A stretch of DNA of 64,000 nt from Winogradskyella sp046545555 (GTDB taxonomy: Bacteria; Bacteroidota; Bacteroidia; Flavobacteriales; Flavobacteriaceae), in the NCBI RefSeq assembly GCF_046545555.1, contig NZ_JBHZTH010000004.1, positions 1-64,000 on the forward strand, written 5' to 3'. Shown here one piece after another: positions 52,422 to 61,700 of the stretch. The translations under genes were made by a program, and so were the position numbers. Each line of letters opens with the position of its first letter. Position 1 is the first letter of the stretch. The notes beneath the pieces are model-generated. The model worked only from the letters and a program-made list of their open reading frames with translations, did not search any database and had not been told where the DNA came from.

Positions 52422-53001
52422 TTTCAATCACCTCTTTAGGTGTCATGGTATTTAATTTATAATTACCAATTCTAACTCTAACTAATCTAAGCGTCGGAAA
52501 CCCTATTTTAGCAGTCATTTTTCGTACTTGTCTAAATTTACCTTCTGTTAGTGTAATACTGAACCAAGACGTTGGCCCATGCTTTTCATCTCTTACAAAA
52601 CGATCTATTATGTGATTTGTATCCATTAGGAGGGAAACTTTACATTTTTTAGTTTTATAAATTGTGCCATTTACTGTAATATTTACACCCTCTCGTAATT
52701 GATGAATATCCAATTCTGTTAATATTCCATCTACCATAACATGATATTCTTTTTCAATTTTAGAACTTGTAATATGGTTGCTAAATTTACCATCGGTAGT
52801 CAGTAGCAACAAACCTTCAGATTTTTCGTCTAATCTACCAACGGCCATTATTTTATCAGGAAAATTATATAACCCATTTAAGAGTTTCTTATTTTTTCGT
52901 TTAGTCTGATTATTAATGAATTGACTTAAATAGCCATAAGGTTTATAAAGTTTGAAATAGGTGTTTTTTGTTTTCAAAATAGATTTACGAATTAGGTACA
53001 C
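52411..53001 (-). CDS. RluE/RsuA-family rRNA pseudouridine synthase
   Basis: This encodes 196 residues. The catalytic motif GRLDEKSEGLLLLT is at 55-68 (D58). It is followed by KEYHVMVDG, PTSWFSITLTEGKFRQVRKM and TLRLVRVRIG. It lacks an N-terminal S4 domain, as in RluE, which modifies 23S rRNA U2457. The exact position is not decidable by eye. Confidence 0.92.
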   Translation of the reverse strand: MYLIRKSILKTKNTYFKLYKPYGYLSQFINNQTKRKNKKLLNGLYNFPDKIMAVGRLDEKSEGLLLLTTDGKFSNHITSSKIEKEYHVMVDGILTELDIHQLREGVNITVNGTIYKTKKCKVSLLMDTNHIIDRFVRDEKHGPTSWFSITLTEGKFRQVRKMTAKIGFPTLRLVRVRIGNYKLNTMTPKEVIEINY

Positions 53002-53058
53002 AAAAATTTAATGCGTTCATCCAATAATAAGATATATATATATGGTGTTGCTTTTTTT

Positions 53059-53859
53059 TTACCACCAAGTAATAAATAATTTTTGAATTTTAGTATTGAG
53101 TCTTACCCAGATTAAAGGGGATTTTTTAGTATTAATAAAAGATTCTATTTCTTTAAATGCATCATCATAGTTTAACCAAGAAACATCTTGTGTAGGTATA
53201 TTTAACCAATTAAGTTTACTAGGTATATAGATTTGGTATGTACTTAGGCGCATAATGTCCTTAAAAGGCATATGAAAACCAGATATACAAGCCTTATTTA
53301 GCGGTGCTATATCTAAATCTTTCGTTTTATACGGAATAAATAACTGCGCTTTAAAGCAAACATACTGTTCAGCAGTTGCCACATTAAATTCAGTCTCGTT
53401 TATAGCTTTTATAGTATGCTTGTTATAAAGTAATGGTAATTGTTTTTCCTTAAGTTTATTTAGTTTTTGAATAAGCGTATCGTTACGATTTGGTCCAATC
53501 CAATGTTCTAATTTGGTAGTATTAGTTTGTGCTGAATCGTACAAATAAAACTTATAAACGATTTCTAAATGTATAGGTTGTAAGTCCTTCGTAAAAAGTA
53601 AATCTAATTCGCCAATTGTAACTTTATCATTTTTAATTTGAAGGTTCTCATAAATAATATTTATAAGAGATTGTTGTCTTAGTTGTAACGAAACAAAAGC
53701 CTCTACCCATTTACCCAGTCGTAGTCTCTTATAATCTCCTTTAGGAATAGCTGATAATAAAGTACGTTTAGGAAGAAATTGTTTTAGTCCATAAACCAAG
53801 TCGTCATTCCACAGCAGAGGTGTAGATTCAAAACCTTCAAACATTTCTTTAAACTTCAT
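53059..53859 (-). CDS. DUF1853 family protein
   Basis: This encodes 266 residues. The family pattern RLGKWVEAFVSLQL, NLQIKNDKVTIGELDLLF, PIHLEIVYKFYLYD and EHWIGPNRNDTLIQKLNKLKEKQLPLL is clear. The core resembles a PD-(D/E)xK nuclease-like fold (GELDLLF then IHLEIVYKF). The role is unknown. It stands alone, downstream of a terminator at 53888. Confidence 0.88.
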   Translation of the reverse strand: MKFKEMFEGFESTPLLWNDDLVYGLKQFLPKRTLLSAIPKGDYKRLRLGKWVEAFVSLQLRQQSLINIIYENLQIKNDKVTIGELDLLFTKDLQPIHLEIVYKFYLYDSAQTNTTKLEHWIGPNRNDTLIQKLNKLKEKQLPLLYNKHTIKAINETEFNVATAEQYVCFKAQLFIPYKTKDLDIAPLNKACISGFHMPFKDIMRLSTYQIYIPSKLNWLNIPTQDVSWLNYDDAFKEIESFINTKKSPLIWVRLNTKIQKLFITWW

Positions 53860-53887
53860 TTATGCAATTTAAACCTATTAAATGAAA

Positions 53888-53916
53888 AAAGCCACAAGTA
53901 AAGGACTTGTGGCTTT
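53888..53916. terminator. Terminator
   Basis: AAAGCCACAAGT (53888-53899) pairs with ACTTGTGGCTTT (53905-53916). It sits between the 53937 gene and the DUF1853 gene, both on the minus strand. Confidence 0.82.
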
Positions 53917-53936
53917 CCCAATTATTAATGGATTAG

Positions 53937-54785
53937 TTAGTTAATAATTAATTTCTTCGTTAGTTTTTGGTAATCATCTTTTAGTTCAACTAAATAAACT
54001 CCAGTTTGTATGTTGTGTGTTTTAATAGTTTGGTAATTGCTAGATATGTTTAATAATCCTTCATTAACAGATTTACCATTAATATCATAAATTTTAAAAG
54101 ATGTTTTGTTTTTTAATTTCCCTTTTATGATAATAGATTTTTCAAACTGATTTGTCGATACTTTTAAATCATTAAAAAGAGACTGTGTTGTGTCTAGTAC
54201 GCTACTTTCTAACTTAAGATAAAAGCGTCCAATTCCTGATATATCGGAATCTGTCGTAAATGTAAAATCGTTATTATTTAAAAGCGTTGATGTGTCAGTT
54301 AAATTATCTTCTAAATAGATATTTATAGAAGTAGGGAAATCAGTTTGTAAAATACTAATTACTATGTTTTCACCTTGTGATGCATTTATTCCTAAAGGAA
54401 TAGTGGCATTACCCATATCTTCACCATTTAATGATTGAATGGCATAAGGAGTACCATTATCCTCCTCAATTAAATGAGAATATAATGCAAAAGGTGGTGC
54501 AACACCTCCAAACATAGAAGCATCATAACCAGGATCTAAACCACGAGTTGCATTACTGTTGAAATAAAAAATGGTGCTAGAGGTATTATCTGTACTGTTA
54601 GCGATAAGTTTTAAATATCCAAAATGGGAAAACACTTCATTACTTGACGAGTTATCAAAATAACGAGGTGCAGAGTTTAATAAAAACAAAGACATAAAGA
54701 TGGTAGCGTAATATCTAATTTTAACGAATTTATAGTTAATACAATTTCTGTTCTCAAATGACATATTTTTGTTAGGGTATTTCAT
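53937..54785 (-). CDS. T9SS type A sorting-domain protein of unknown cargo function
   Basis: This encodes 282 residues. The C-terminal 75 residues form a type A sorting domain (KLKNKTSFKIYDINGKSVNEG ... GVYLVELKDDYQKLTKKLIIN). The preceding part is beta-rich and has no catalytic motif. The N-terminus is odd: about 20 polar residues precede a hydrophobic segment (YATIFMSLFLLNSA), so the real start may be an internal Met (position 8 or 31). It may be a shortened relative of a larger surface protein. Confidence 0.72.
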   Translation of the reverse strand: MKYPNKNMSFENRNCINYKFVKIRYYATIFMSLFLLNSAPRYFDNSSSNEVFSHFGYLKLIANSTDNTSSTIFYFNSNATRGLDPGYDASMFGGVAPPFALYSHLIEEDNGTPYAIQSLNGEDMGNATIPLGINASQGENIVISILQTDFPTSINIYLEDNLTDTSTLLNNNDFTFTTDSDISGIGRFYLKLESSVLDTTQSLFNDLKVSTNQFEKSIIIKGKLKNKTSFKIYDINGKSVNEGLLNISSNYQTIKTHNIQTGVYLVELKDDYQKLTKKLIIN

Positions 54786-55003
54786 AACGTAATAATTAAT
54801 AGCTAGTTTAAAAGTAAATTTTATTTCTAGGGCTCTAGAAATTAAACGATAAGCGCATTTAATACTCGTTAAACCAAATAGTTAATCGAGGTATTACAAG
54901 TAATGAATGATAAAATGAATTCTGGCTATTTTTATAAATTATAAGGACTTAGAATTAACAATTCATTTATAGATGCAATTAAATTAATTCGTAACTTAGA
55001 GAA

Positions 55004-55552
55004 ATGAAGATGAGACAATTATTAACGTTTTTGACTTTAATACTATTAAGTTGTGGTAGCTCTAAAAGTAATGTCGAATTAGCTGAGGAATCAAAAGCAT
55101 TTGATGAACTAAAACGTTTAGTAGAATCTGGAAGATTTCAATTTGATGCAGAAGTTTTATACCCATTACAGACAATGGATGTAATTAATGTATCTAACAA
55201 ATTGCTTAGGAATACTGGTAATAATGGAGGACGTGTTAGTTTATCTACAGGATATAAAATTAAAATTAAAAATGACTCTGCGATCGCTAATTTACCCTAT
55301 GTGGGTGAGGTTAGGATAAGTAATGCTTATATAAATGGTGACGATGTTGGAATAAATTTTAATAATATAATCCGTGATTATAATATAGATGCATCCAAGG
55401 GTTTAAAGGTGAAATTTATTGTCAAGGACAAAGTTGAATCTTATGATATAATAATGAAATTATACGCTGATAAGACTGCAGATGTTAATATTATAAGTTC
55501 TCACAGAACATCTGCTAAATATAGAGGGAGAATAATACCTCTTCTAAAATAG
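55004..55552 (+). CDS. DUF4251 lipoprotein
   Basis: This encodes 182 residues. The signal peptide ends in a lipobox (ILLSC at about residue 17). The DUF4251 pattern follows: FDELKRLVESGRFQFDAEVLYPLQTMDVINV, LPYVGEVRISNAYINGDDVGINFN and a final RTSAKYRGRI. It is Bacteroidota-specific with no known role. It ends 2 bp before the convergent 55555 gene. Confidence 0.9.
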   Translation: MKMRQLLTFLTLILLSCGSSKSNVELAEESKAFDELKRLVESGRFQFDAEVLYPLQTMDVINVSNKLLRNTGNNGGRVSLSTGYKIKIKNDSAIANLPYVGEVRISNAYINGDDVGINFNNIIRDYNIDASKGLKVKFIVKDKVESYDIIMKLYADKTADVNIISSHRTSAKYRGRIIPLLK

Positions 55553-55554
55553 CT

Positions 55555-56148
55555 TCATAATTCGCAATAATTATTCTTTAATTCTAGTTCATCAAATTTT
55601 TTCCAAGTATCACTACCTATTTTGTGTGTAGATACTTTAAAATACAGTAAATAGCGTTTATTAATTTTACAGTATAGGGTTTCTACAGTTACATTAAGTT
55701 GTATTATTTTCTTGGTAAAAAATGAATCATTTAACTGAATAGTACCTGTAAATAGAGGTAAGCCATTTTTATTATTAAGTTGATGGAAGTTAACATTGGT
55801 TTTAGGCACTGTAAAATGTTTCTCTTTATTAACAGCAGTCATTAAGCCATCATAATAAAGTTTTATGTTTTTTTCTATAAGATCTGTGCTTGGTGAGTAA
55901 TATAGATTAATATTCCAAACAAAGGCGTATGTAAAAAACTCTGATCCTTTAGGTTTACTCCAGTCTTTGGCAAAACGTAAATCTTCGTAACCTTCGAATT
56001 CTATTTGCGGTGCGAAACCAAAAGGAAATTTTATAATTTCTTTTAACCACGTACTATCAGCTTTTAATAAGTCTAATTTTTCGTTTTCTTGCGCTAATAG
56101 CCCAACAGAAAAAAGTAAGACTATAATAATTAAATAGTATTTTTTCAT
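55555..56148 (-). CDS. Secreted protein cotranscribed with YceI
   Basis: This encodes 197 residues with a signal peptide (1-19, ...GLLAQ). No family was recognised. The mature part has a repeated strand pattern and the segment FAPQIEFEGYEDLRFAKDWSKPKGSEFFTYAFVW. It starts 4 bp after the YceI stop on the same strand, so the two are one operon and probably act in the same envelope process. Confidence 0.75.
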   Translation of the reverse strand: MKKYYLIIIVLLFSVGLLAQENEKLDLLKADSTWLKEIIKFPFGFAPQIEFEGYEDLRFAKDWSKPKGSEFFTYAFVWNINLYYSPSTDLIEKNIKLYYDGLMTAVNKEKHFTVPKTNVNFHQLNNKNGLPLFTGTIQLNDSFFTKKIIQLNVTVETLYCKINKRYLLYFKVSTHKIGSDTWKKFDELELKNNYCEL

Positions 56149-56152
56149 AGTT

Positions 56153-56716
56153 TTATAAGCTTAAAATAACCTCAAAGCCAATACCGTCGGCAATAGCTCC
56201 ATCTCTAAATTTACTTTTATAGTCAATTCCCCAACGCTGCCTATCTATTTTAAATTTTGCAGTTAATTGTTGTTTTGAATAATCTACTTCAGCTTGGAAA
56301 CTCTCAGGCAAGGTAATTCCTTTTATATTTAGATTAGCGTAAATTTTCATACTTGTATTATTATGATATTCCACAGCCGTTATTTCAATTGTTGCTTCAG
56401 GATATTTTTCTACTTCAAAGAAATCGTCATTTTTTAAGTGATTAATTAAGCCTTCATTTGCCTCGTCATCTTCTATGTCTAAACATATTATTGAGTTCAT
56501 ATCAATATTAAACTTGCCTCCAGTTATAACGGTATTGGTCTTAATAAAATAGCCTTCTGTAATACTTATTGTGCCATTATGGCCACCAAAATAAAATGAA
56601 TATTCTCCAGACCATTTAACGGTACTCTTAGATGTATTTATTTTTAGTTGCTCTTGTGCGATAACATTACTTAAAGTTAATGCCATAATCGTAATTAATA
56701 CTAGTAATTTTCTCAT
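56153..56716 (-). CDS. YceI-family periplasmic lipid-binding protein
   Basis: This encodes 187 residues with a signal peptide (1-20). It matches the YceI lipocalin-like barrel: STVKWSGEYSFYFGGHNGTISITEGYF, GGKFNIDMNSI, a central NDDFFEVEKYPEATIEI and the final DYKSKFRDGAIADGIGFEVIL. It binds isoprenoid or fatty-acid-like ligands (family knowledge). The promoter region is shared with the divergent winged-helix gene and contains three direct repeats. Confidence 0.92.
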   Translation of the reverse strand: MRKLLVLITIMALTLSNVIAQEQLKINTSKSTVKWSGEYSFYFGGHNGTISITEGYFIKTNTVITGGKFNIDMNSIICLDIEDDEANEGLINHLKNDDFFEVEKYPEATIEITAVEYHNNTSMKIYANLNIKGITLPESFQAEVDYSKQQLTAKFKIDRQRWGIDYKSKFRDGAIADGIGFEVILSL

Positions 56717-56770
56717 GTTATATATTTTTGATTAAATAATGAGGTAAAACTAGATTTACAAGTTTCAAAG

Positions 56771-56801
56771 AGTGTCAAAAAAGTGTAAAAGAAGTGTCAA
56801 A
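56771..56801. promoter_or_regulatory. Three direct repeats spaced 11 bp, candidate operator
   Basis: AGTGTCAAA (56771-56779), AGTGTAAAA (56782-56790) and AGTGTCAAA (56793-56801) are in the same orientation at exactly 11-bp intervals, one helical turn. They lie between the divergent YceI operon and the winged-helix regulator. For yceI they overlap a -33 candidate (its -7 TAGTTTTA is the complement of 56745-56752). For the regulator they lie just upstream of a TTG at 56805-56807. Confidence 0.6.
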
Positions 56802-56845
56802 CACTTGCAAAATTTAAACTAAATAACGGTTCTTTGTGAAACAAT

Positions 56846-57697
56846 ATGAAAAAGAATTCTTCAATTAAAATAGTCATAGTATTTATTTTAGTGTGCGCAG
56901 CATCTTGTAGTGTTAAGAAAAATGACTTTGTTGAGCGTGTAAAAATTGCATTACGAGATACTGGTAATAAAGTATTACTAAGTAATGGGGATTCTACATC
57001 ACTCATTTTACCAGTAAAGGAATTAAAGACTAATATATATAGACTAGGGTTTAATAATACATTGACTTTTGAGCCTAATAATTTAGTGGTAGCACTAGAT
57101 GAAAGTTTTGAGTCAGCAGGTTTGCCAGAAGATTATCGTGTTGAAGTTATTCAATGTAATGATAATGAGGTAGCATATAGTTATCAAATTACAGAAGACG
57201 TCGAGAGTACTATTATTCCTTGTTCTGGGCGATATCTGCCTGATGCGTGTTATTTAATAGAGGTGAAATTTTTAAAATTGAATGATGAATTAGATATTTT
57301 TAAAACGATAGTTTTTAGTCTTATTTTTTTGATTGTAATAGGTTTTGTCTTTTTTATGTTTAAAAATCCTAAGATTAAAATTGAAAAACCTTTAGATAAT
57401 GATGTGGAAAAACTTGGCAGTTTTTACTTTTATCCAGAACAAAATAAGCTTGTTAAAGAAGCAATAGAAATTGCTTTATCAAAAAAAGAGTGCGAACTCT
57501 TGGCACTTTTTGTTGAGCGACCAAATGAGATTTTAAAACGTGATGAACTTATGAAAAAAGTTTGGGAAGATAATGGTGTTTTTGTTGGTAGAAGTCTAGA
57601 TACTTATATCTCAAAGCTACGTAAAAAGCTACAAGCAGATACATCAATAAAGATTACCAATATACATGGAGTAGGTTATAAGCTCGAAATTAAATAA
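56846..57697 (+). CDS. Membrane-tethered winged-helix regulator (OmpR-type DNA-binding domain)
   Basis: This encodes 283 residues. An N-terminal hydrophobic segment (7-21, signal or anchor) is followed by a periplasmic domain of about 130 residues with two Cys. A membrane helix comes next (about 155-173). A C-terminal OmpR/PhoB-type winged helix (about 190-283) includes LSKKECELLALFVERPNEILKRDELMKKVWED and RSLDTYISKLRKKL. This is a ToxR-like one-component design with the order of domains reversed. It has no receiver or kinase. It is adjacent to YceI and probably controls it via the 11-bp repeats. Confidence 0.87.
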   Translation: MKKNSSIKIVIVFILVCAASCSVKKNDFVERVKIALRDTGNKVLLSNGDSTSLILPVKELKTNIYRLGFNNTLTFEPNNLVVALDESFESAGLPEDYRVEVIQCNDNEVAYSYQITEDVESTIIPCSGRYLPDACYLIEVKFLKLNDELDIFKTIVFSLIFLIVIGFVFFMFKNPKIKIEKPLDNDVEKLGSFYFYPEQNKLVKEAIEIALSKKECELLALFVERPNEILKRDELMKKVWEDNGVFVGRSLDTYISKLRKKLQADTSIKITNIHGVGYKLEIK

Positions 57698-58684
57698 CTA
57701 CAATCTATAATAACTCTGACTAGTTCCTTTAGTACATGCACAATTACTAGCGCTTTGTAATAAATTTAATCCAATAGTTACAACATGCGTACCTGTATTG
57801 AATCCTGATAGATCATTAATTGTAACTTGATAAGAATAGCCAAAATATAATTTATTATATAATACTCCAGCCATAGGGCCAACATTCAAAGGATTCAAAA
57901 ATTGATCATTTAAAAATCTATATGATGCACCAATCCAATAATAGTCACCATTTCTGTTAAATTTCCTGTATTTAAAGTTAATATCTGTTGCAGAACGTCT
58001 ATCACTATCAAATAATTGAAAGAATACAGATGGTTCAAACTCAACATCCTTATTGTTTTTTGGAGTGATTACATAACCTGTATATAACTGGTAATTTAAT
58101 AATCGACTTGGTTCTAAGCCAGTAAAAGGATCTGTGTCCTTGGAAACTAAATTATTTGCATTAAAGCTTAGATAAAAGTTATCCCATCTATATAGAATAC
58201 CAGCGTCGAAATTATTGTTATTTACAGATCTGTCGTCATTAATTGAAGGATCGATTATAGGTATATCAAAAGTAGTATTGAAGTTTTCTATATCAATTCT
58301 AAAACTATTTATGTTATAAGATATACCTAACGATAGATACTGTTTTGTTTTATAATCTAAGGTTAAATGATGGGCAAAAGAAAACTTAACACCTTTCTGT
58401 CTAGTATTTCCATTTTTATCATTGTAAGCTGAAATCCCAATACCAGAGCGATTAGATATTCTAAAATCGGCATAAATAGATTGATTATCAGGTGCATTTT
58501 TAATCCCTACCCATTGTGTTAGTCCATTTGCCCTAATCTTTAGATTATCTCCAATACCAGCGTAGGTTGGTGAAATAATAAAATCGTTATCGGCTAGGTA
58601 TTGTGTCCAAACCGGTAAATTCAATTCTTGGCCGTAACTAAAAGTTACTGTTAGAAATAATATATATGTTATAATTCTTTTCAT
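57698..58684 (-). CDS. PorP/SprF family T9SS-associated outer-membrane protein
   Basis: This encodes 328 residues with a signal peptide (1-18). The family start LNLPVWTQYLADNDFIISPTYAGIG and the barrel repeats are typical. Such proteins support secretion and surface attachment of SprB-like adhesins. It lies 30 bp downstream of the giant SprB-repeat gene on the same strand, the usual pair. Confidence 0.95.
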   Translation of the reverse strand: MKRIITYILFLTVTFSYGQELNLPVWTQYLADNDFIISPTYAGIGDNLKIRANGLTQWVGIKNAPDNQSIYADFRISNRSGIGISAYNDKNGNTRQKGVKFSFAHHLTLDYKTKQYLSLGISYNINSFRIDIENFNTTFDIPIIDPSINDDRSVNNNNFDAGILYRWDNFYLSFNANNLVSKDTDPFTGLEPSRLLNYQLYTGYVITPKNNKDVEFEPSVFFQLFDSDRRSATDINFKYRKFNRNGDYYWIGASYRFLNDQFLNPLNVGPMAGVLYNKLYFGYSYQVTINDLSGFNTGTHVVTIGLNLLQSASNCACTKGTSQSYYRL

Positions 58685-58714
58685 CTTAGTAGGTTTAATT
58701 CAATCGATCTGGTG

Positions 58715-61700
58715 TTACCTGTATAGTGTAAAATTTCCAACAAACTCTTTATCTACATTTGGGTCATTAGTTTTTACTACAAACCAATAATCACCTGTTG
58801 GTAACTCAGTACCGTTATAACGTCCATCCCAAACTTCTCCAACTCGGTACGTCGCAACCTTACGACCATATCGATCGAAAATGTCAAAAGTTAAGTTTGG
58901 ATAGTTATCTGTACAACCAGGTGCCCATGTATCGAACTCTCCATCTCCATTAGGTGTAAACCAATTAGGTATACAAACATCTATAAAGACTAATTCAATT
59001 TGTGCTTCGGCAGTGCAGCCATTGGTATCGGTAACAATTACTGTGTATAATCCAGATTCAGAAATAATGAATGTGCTCGTACTTCCATAATCTTCTCCAT
59101 TCATTGTATAAGTGTAATCGCCTGTTCCTCCATCAGCATTAGCAATGAATTCATTGAGTTCAGTTTCTGTTAATGTTAATGTTACAGGTGTGTAAGCTTC
59201 GATATCAAAGAACTCTGTGTTTTGTATACAGCCGTTTGTATGTCTTACGCTAATATAATGATCTGTCCCAACTGGTACATTTGTAAAAACATTACTCAAT
59301 TGATAAGTTCCACCATCTAAGGAATAATCTAAATCAGATAGGTTTGTGATAGAGTCATCTACAGTCACGGTGACTATATTACCTTGTAAATTATTATCAC
59401 AGATAGATTCTACGATGACTTCTGGATTTATAGCTATAGATTCAGGAAATGTAATGTTCCATTCAGATTCACAACCAAGTGTATCACGTACATATACAGT
59501 GTGATCTCCTCCTTCTAAATCTGTAAAATCGAATTGAGTTTGAGTTGCAGATCCAATCGTATAAGGACCATCATAGTTATCTAAGCTAACACTGTATGGC
59601 ATATTTCCACCAGAAATATCAATACTAAATTCGCCATTCGCATCACCACTACAAACTTCTGGAAATATAGAGTTTGGAACAATAATTAGTGATACTGGTT
59701 CTGGTTCTACAATTGTAAAATCAAAAGTTAAATAACAACCGAGTTCATCTTGAACAATAATAGAATAATCATCAGGCGATAAATTTTCGAAAATATTAGT
59801 TTCAAAAAACTGATTTAATTGAGGTGATATAGCATATTTAATTATACCAGTTCCGCCAGATGCAGTAATGTCAACTGATCCGTTATCTGTTCCAGGACAC
59901 GATATATTATTAACAACTATTGAAGCATCTAACGGTGCTAAAGGTTGTGTAATAGTTATTGGAGATGAGGTGAAATCACAATCACCACTTTCTACATACA
60001 CTAAATAGTCACCAGCGACTAATCCTGTAAAAAAGCCTGGTGTGTTTTGCGTTGCTACAATTACATTGCCTAGACCGTCTTGTAAGGTATATATGTAATC
60101 TCCCAAACCACCTTGAGCTATTGCAATTATAGACCCACTGTTATCTCCAGTACAATTAATTGTTGGATTGGTAGATTCTAAATTAATGGTTAAATCGTTT
60201 AATGGTTCTATTGTAATTTCATTTGATGCATTGGTGATACAACCATTAGCATCTCTTACATAATAAGTATAAGTACCTTCTGGCACTGAGAATGTTGTCG
60301 ATGTATTAAAACTGCCAATTGTTGTGGCAAAGGAACTTGTGTCGCTATAGTCGTAAGGCCCTGTTCCTCCAGTTGCACTTAAAGTTAAGGTAGATTCAAT
60401 AAAACATGTTTGTGAAGATGCTCTTACTAAATTTACATCAACTGGTGTTGGATCAGCAATAACCAAATCGAGTGAAGTCATTTCGCAATCAAAACCATCT
60501 GTAATTGTAATATTGTATGTTCCTGCTCCTAAATCATTAAAAACATTAGAGGTTTGTGGACCAGAACTACTTATAATAGGTGCAATAGTATTCAGTGTAT
60601 ATGTATAATTAGAGCCTTGCCCTCCCGAGACTGCAGTTACCGTAATATTAGCATTTTGATCACCAAAACAAGATAGTACAGTTGTGCTTGGTGTAAATGT
60701 TGCTGTAATCGGTGTAGGTTCACTTAACGTAATTGTTTCTGAAGCTATACAACCTTCACTGTCTCTTACATTTACCGTGTATGTTCCTGCCGATAAATCT
60801 GTAAAAGTATTATTTGCAGAATATGCAACCGACGCATCTCCAGTTAATTCAAATTCATAATCATCCCATCCACCATTGGCAATGGCCGTTATCGTTCCTA
60901 GATTATTATTACAAGTCACATTAGATGTTTCTGAAAGCGTAAGTGTTAAAGCTTCTGTTGGTGAACTAATAATTACAGTTTCTGTATTAGAACAGAATGG
61001 CACATCTGTTTGCGTAATTTCCACCGAAAAGATACCAGCTTCCATACCCATAACCGTTAACGGGTTTGTCGATGTGTTCGCAGCGATAACTCCCGTTATT
61101 GAAGCTCCTAGATCATCGAACACTTCGTAGGTATAATTACCACTATAATTAATAATGTTAATATCAAACGTACCTGTATTATCAGCAAAACATGTAACTG
61201 CATTTGGTGTTAGCGTAAACGTTGGTAGAATAGCTTCTGATACAGATATTGTTGTCTCTGCTGTACATAGCAATACAGTATCTGTAACCGTTATCGTATA
61301 AATCCCTGATGGTACACCTGAAAATATATTGCCTGCTAAATTTATTGAAGCAGGATTTGGAGCTATACTATACGTGTAAGAACCAGATCCTCCAGAACCA
61401 GATACTGTAATTTCGCCATCATCATTATTACATGATGGTAAGGCAGTCACTTCTGGTGTTAAGTTTATAGGTTCTTCTACATCAATAGATAAAATATTAC
61501 CACAACCATTTGCATCTTGGATTTCAATGGTATGTGTCCCGGAAAATAAGTTAGAAATTGTAAAAGGAGCGGTTTGAGTTTGAAATGCTCCGCCATCAAT
61601 ACTAAAACTATATGGAGGACTACTAGGCGTATCCAAAGTGATATCAATGTTGTAATTTCCATCTGTAATTTCACAAGGATTATTTACAGTAGCTGAGATC

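Noticed and set aside
53937..54785. T9SS protein as a pseudogene
   Set aside because: The N-terminus is unusual, but the frame is intact, has its sorting domain and is followed by a terminator; an internal start explains it better.
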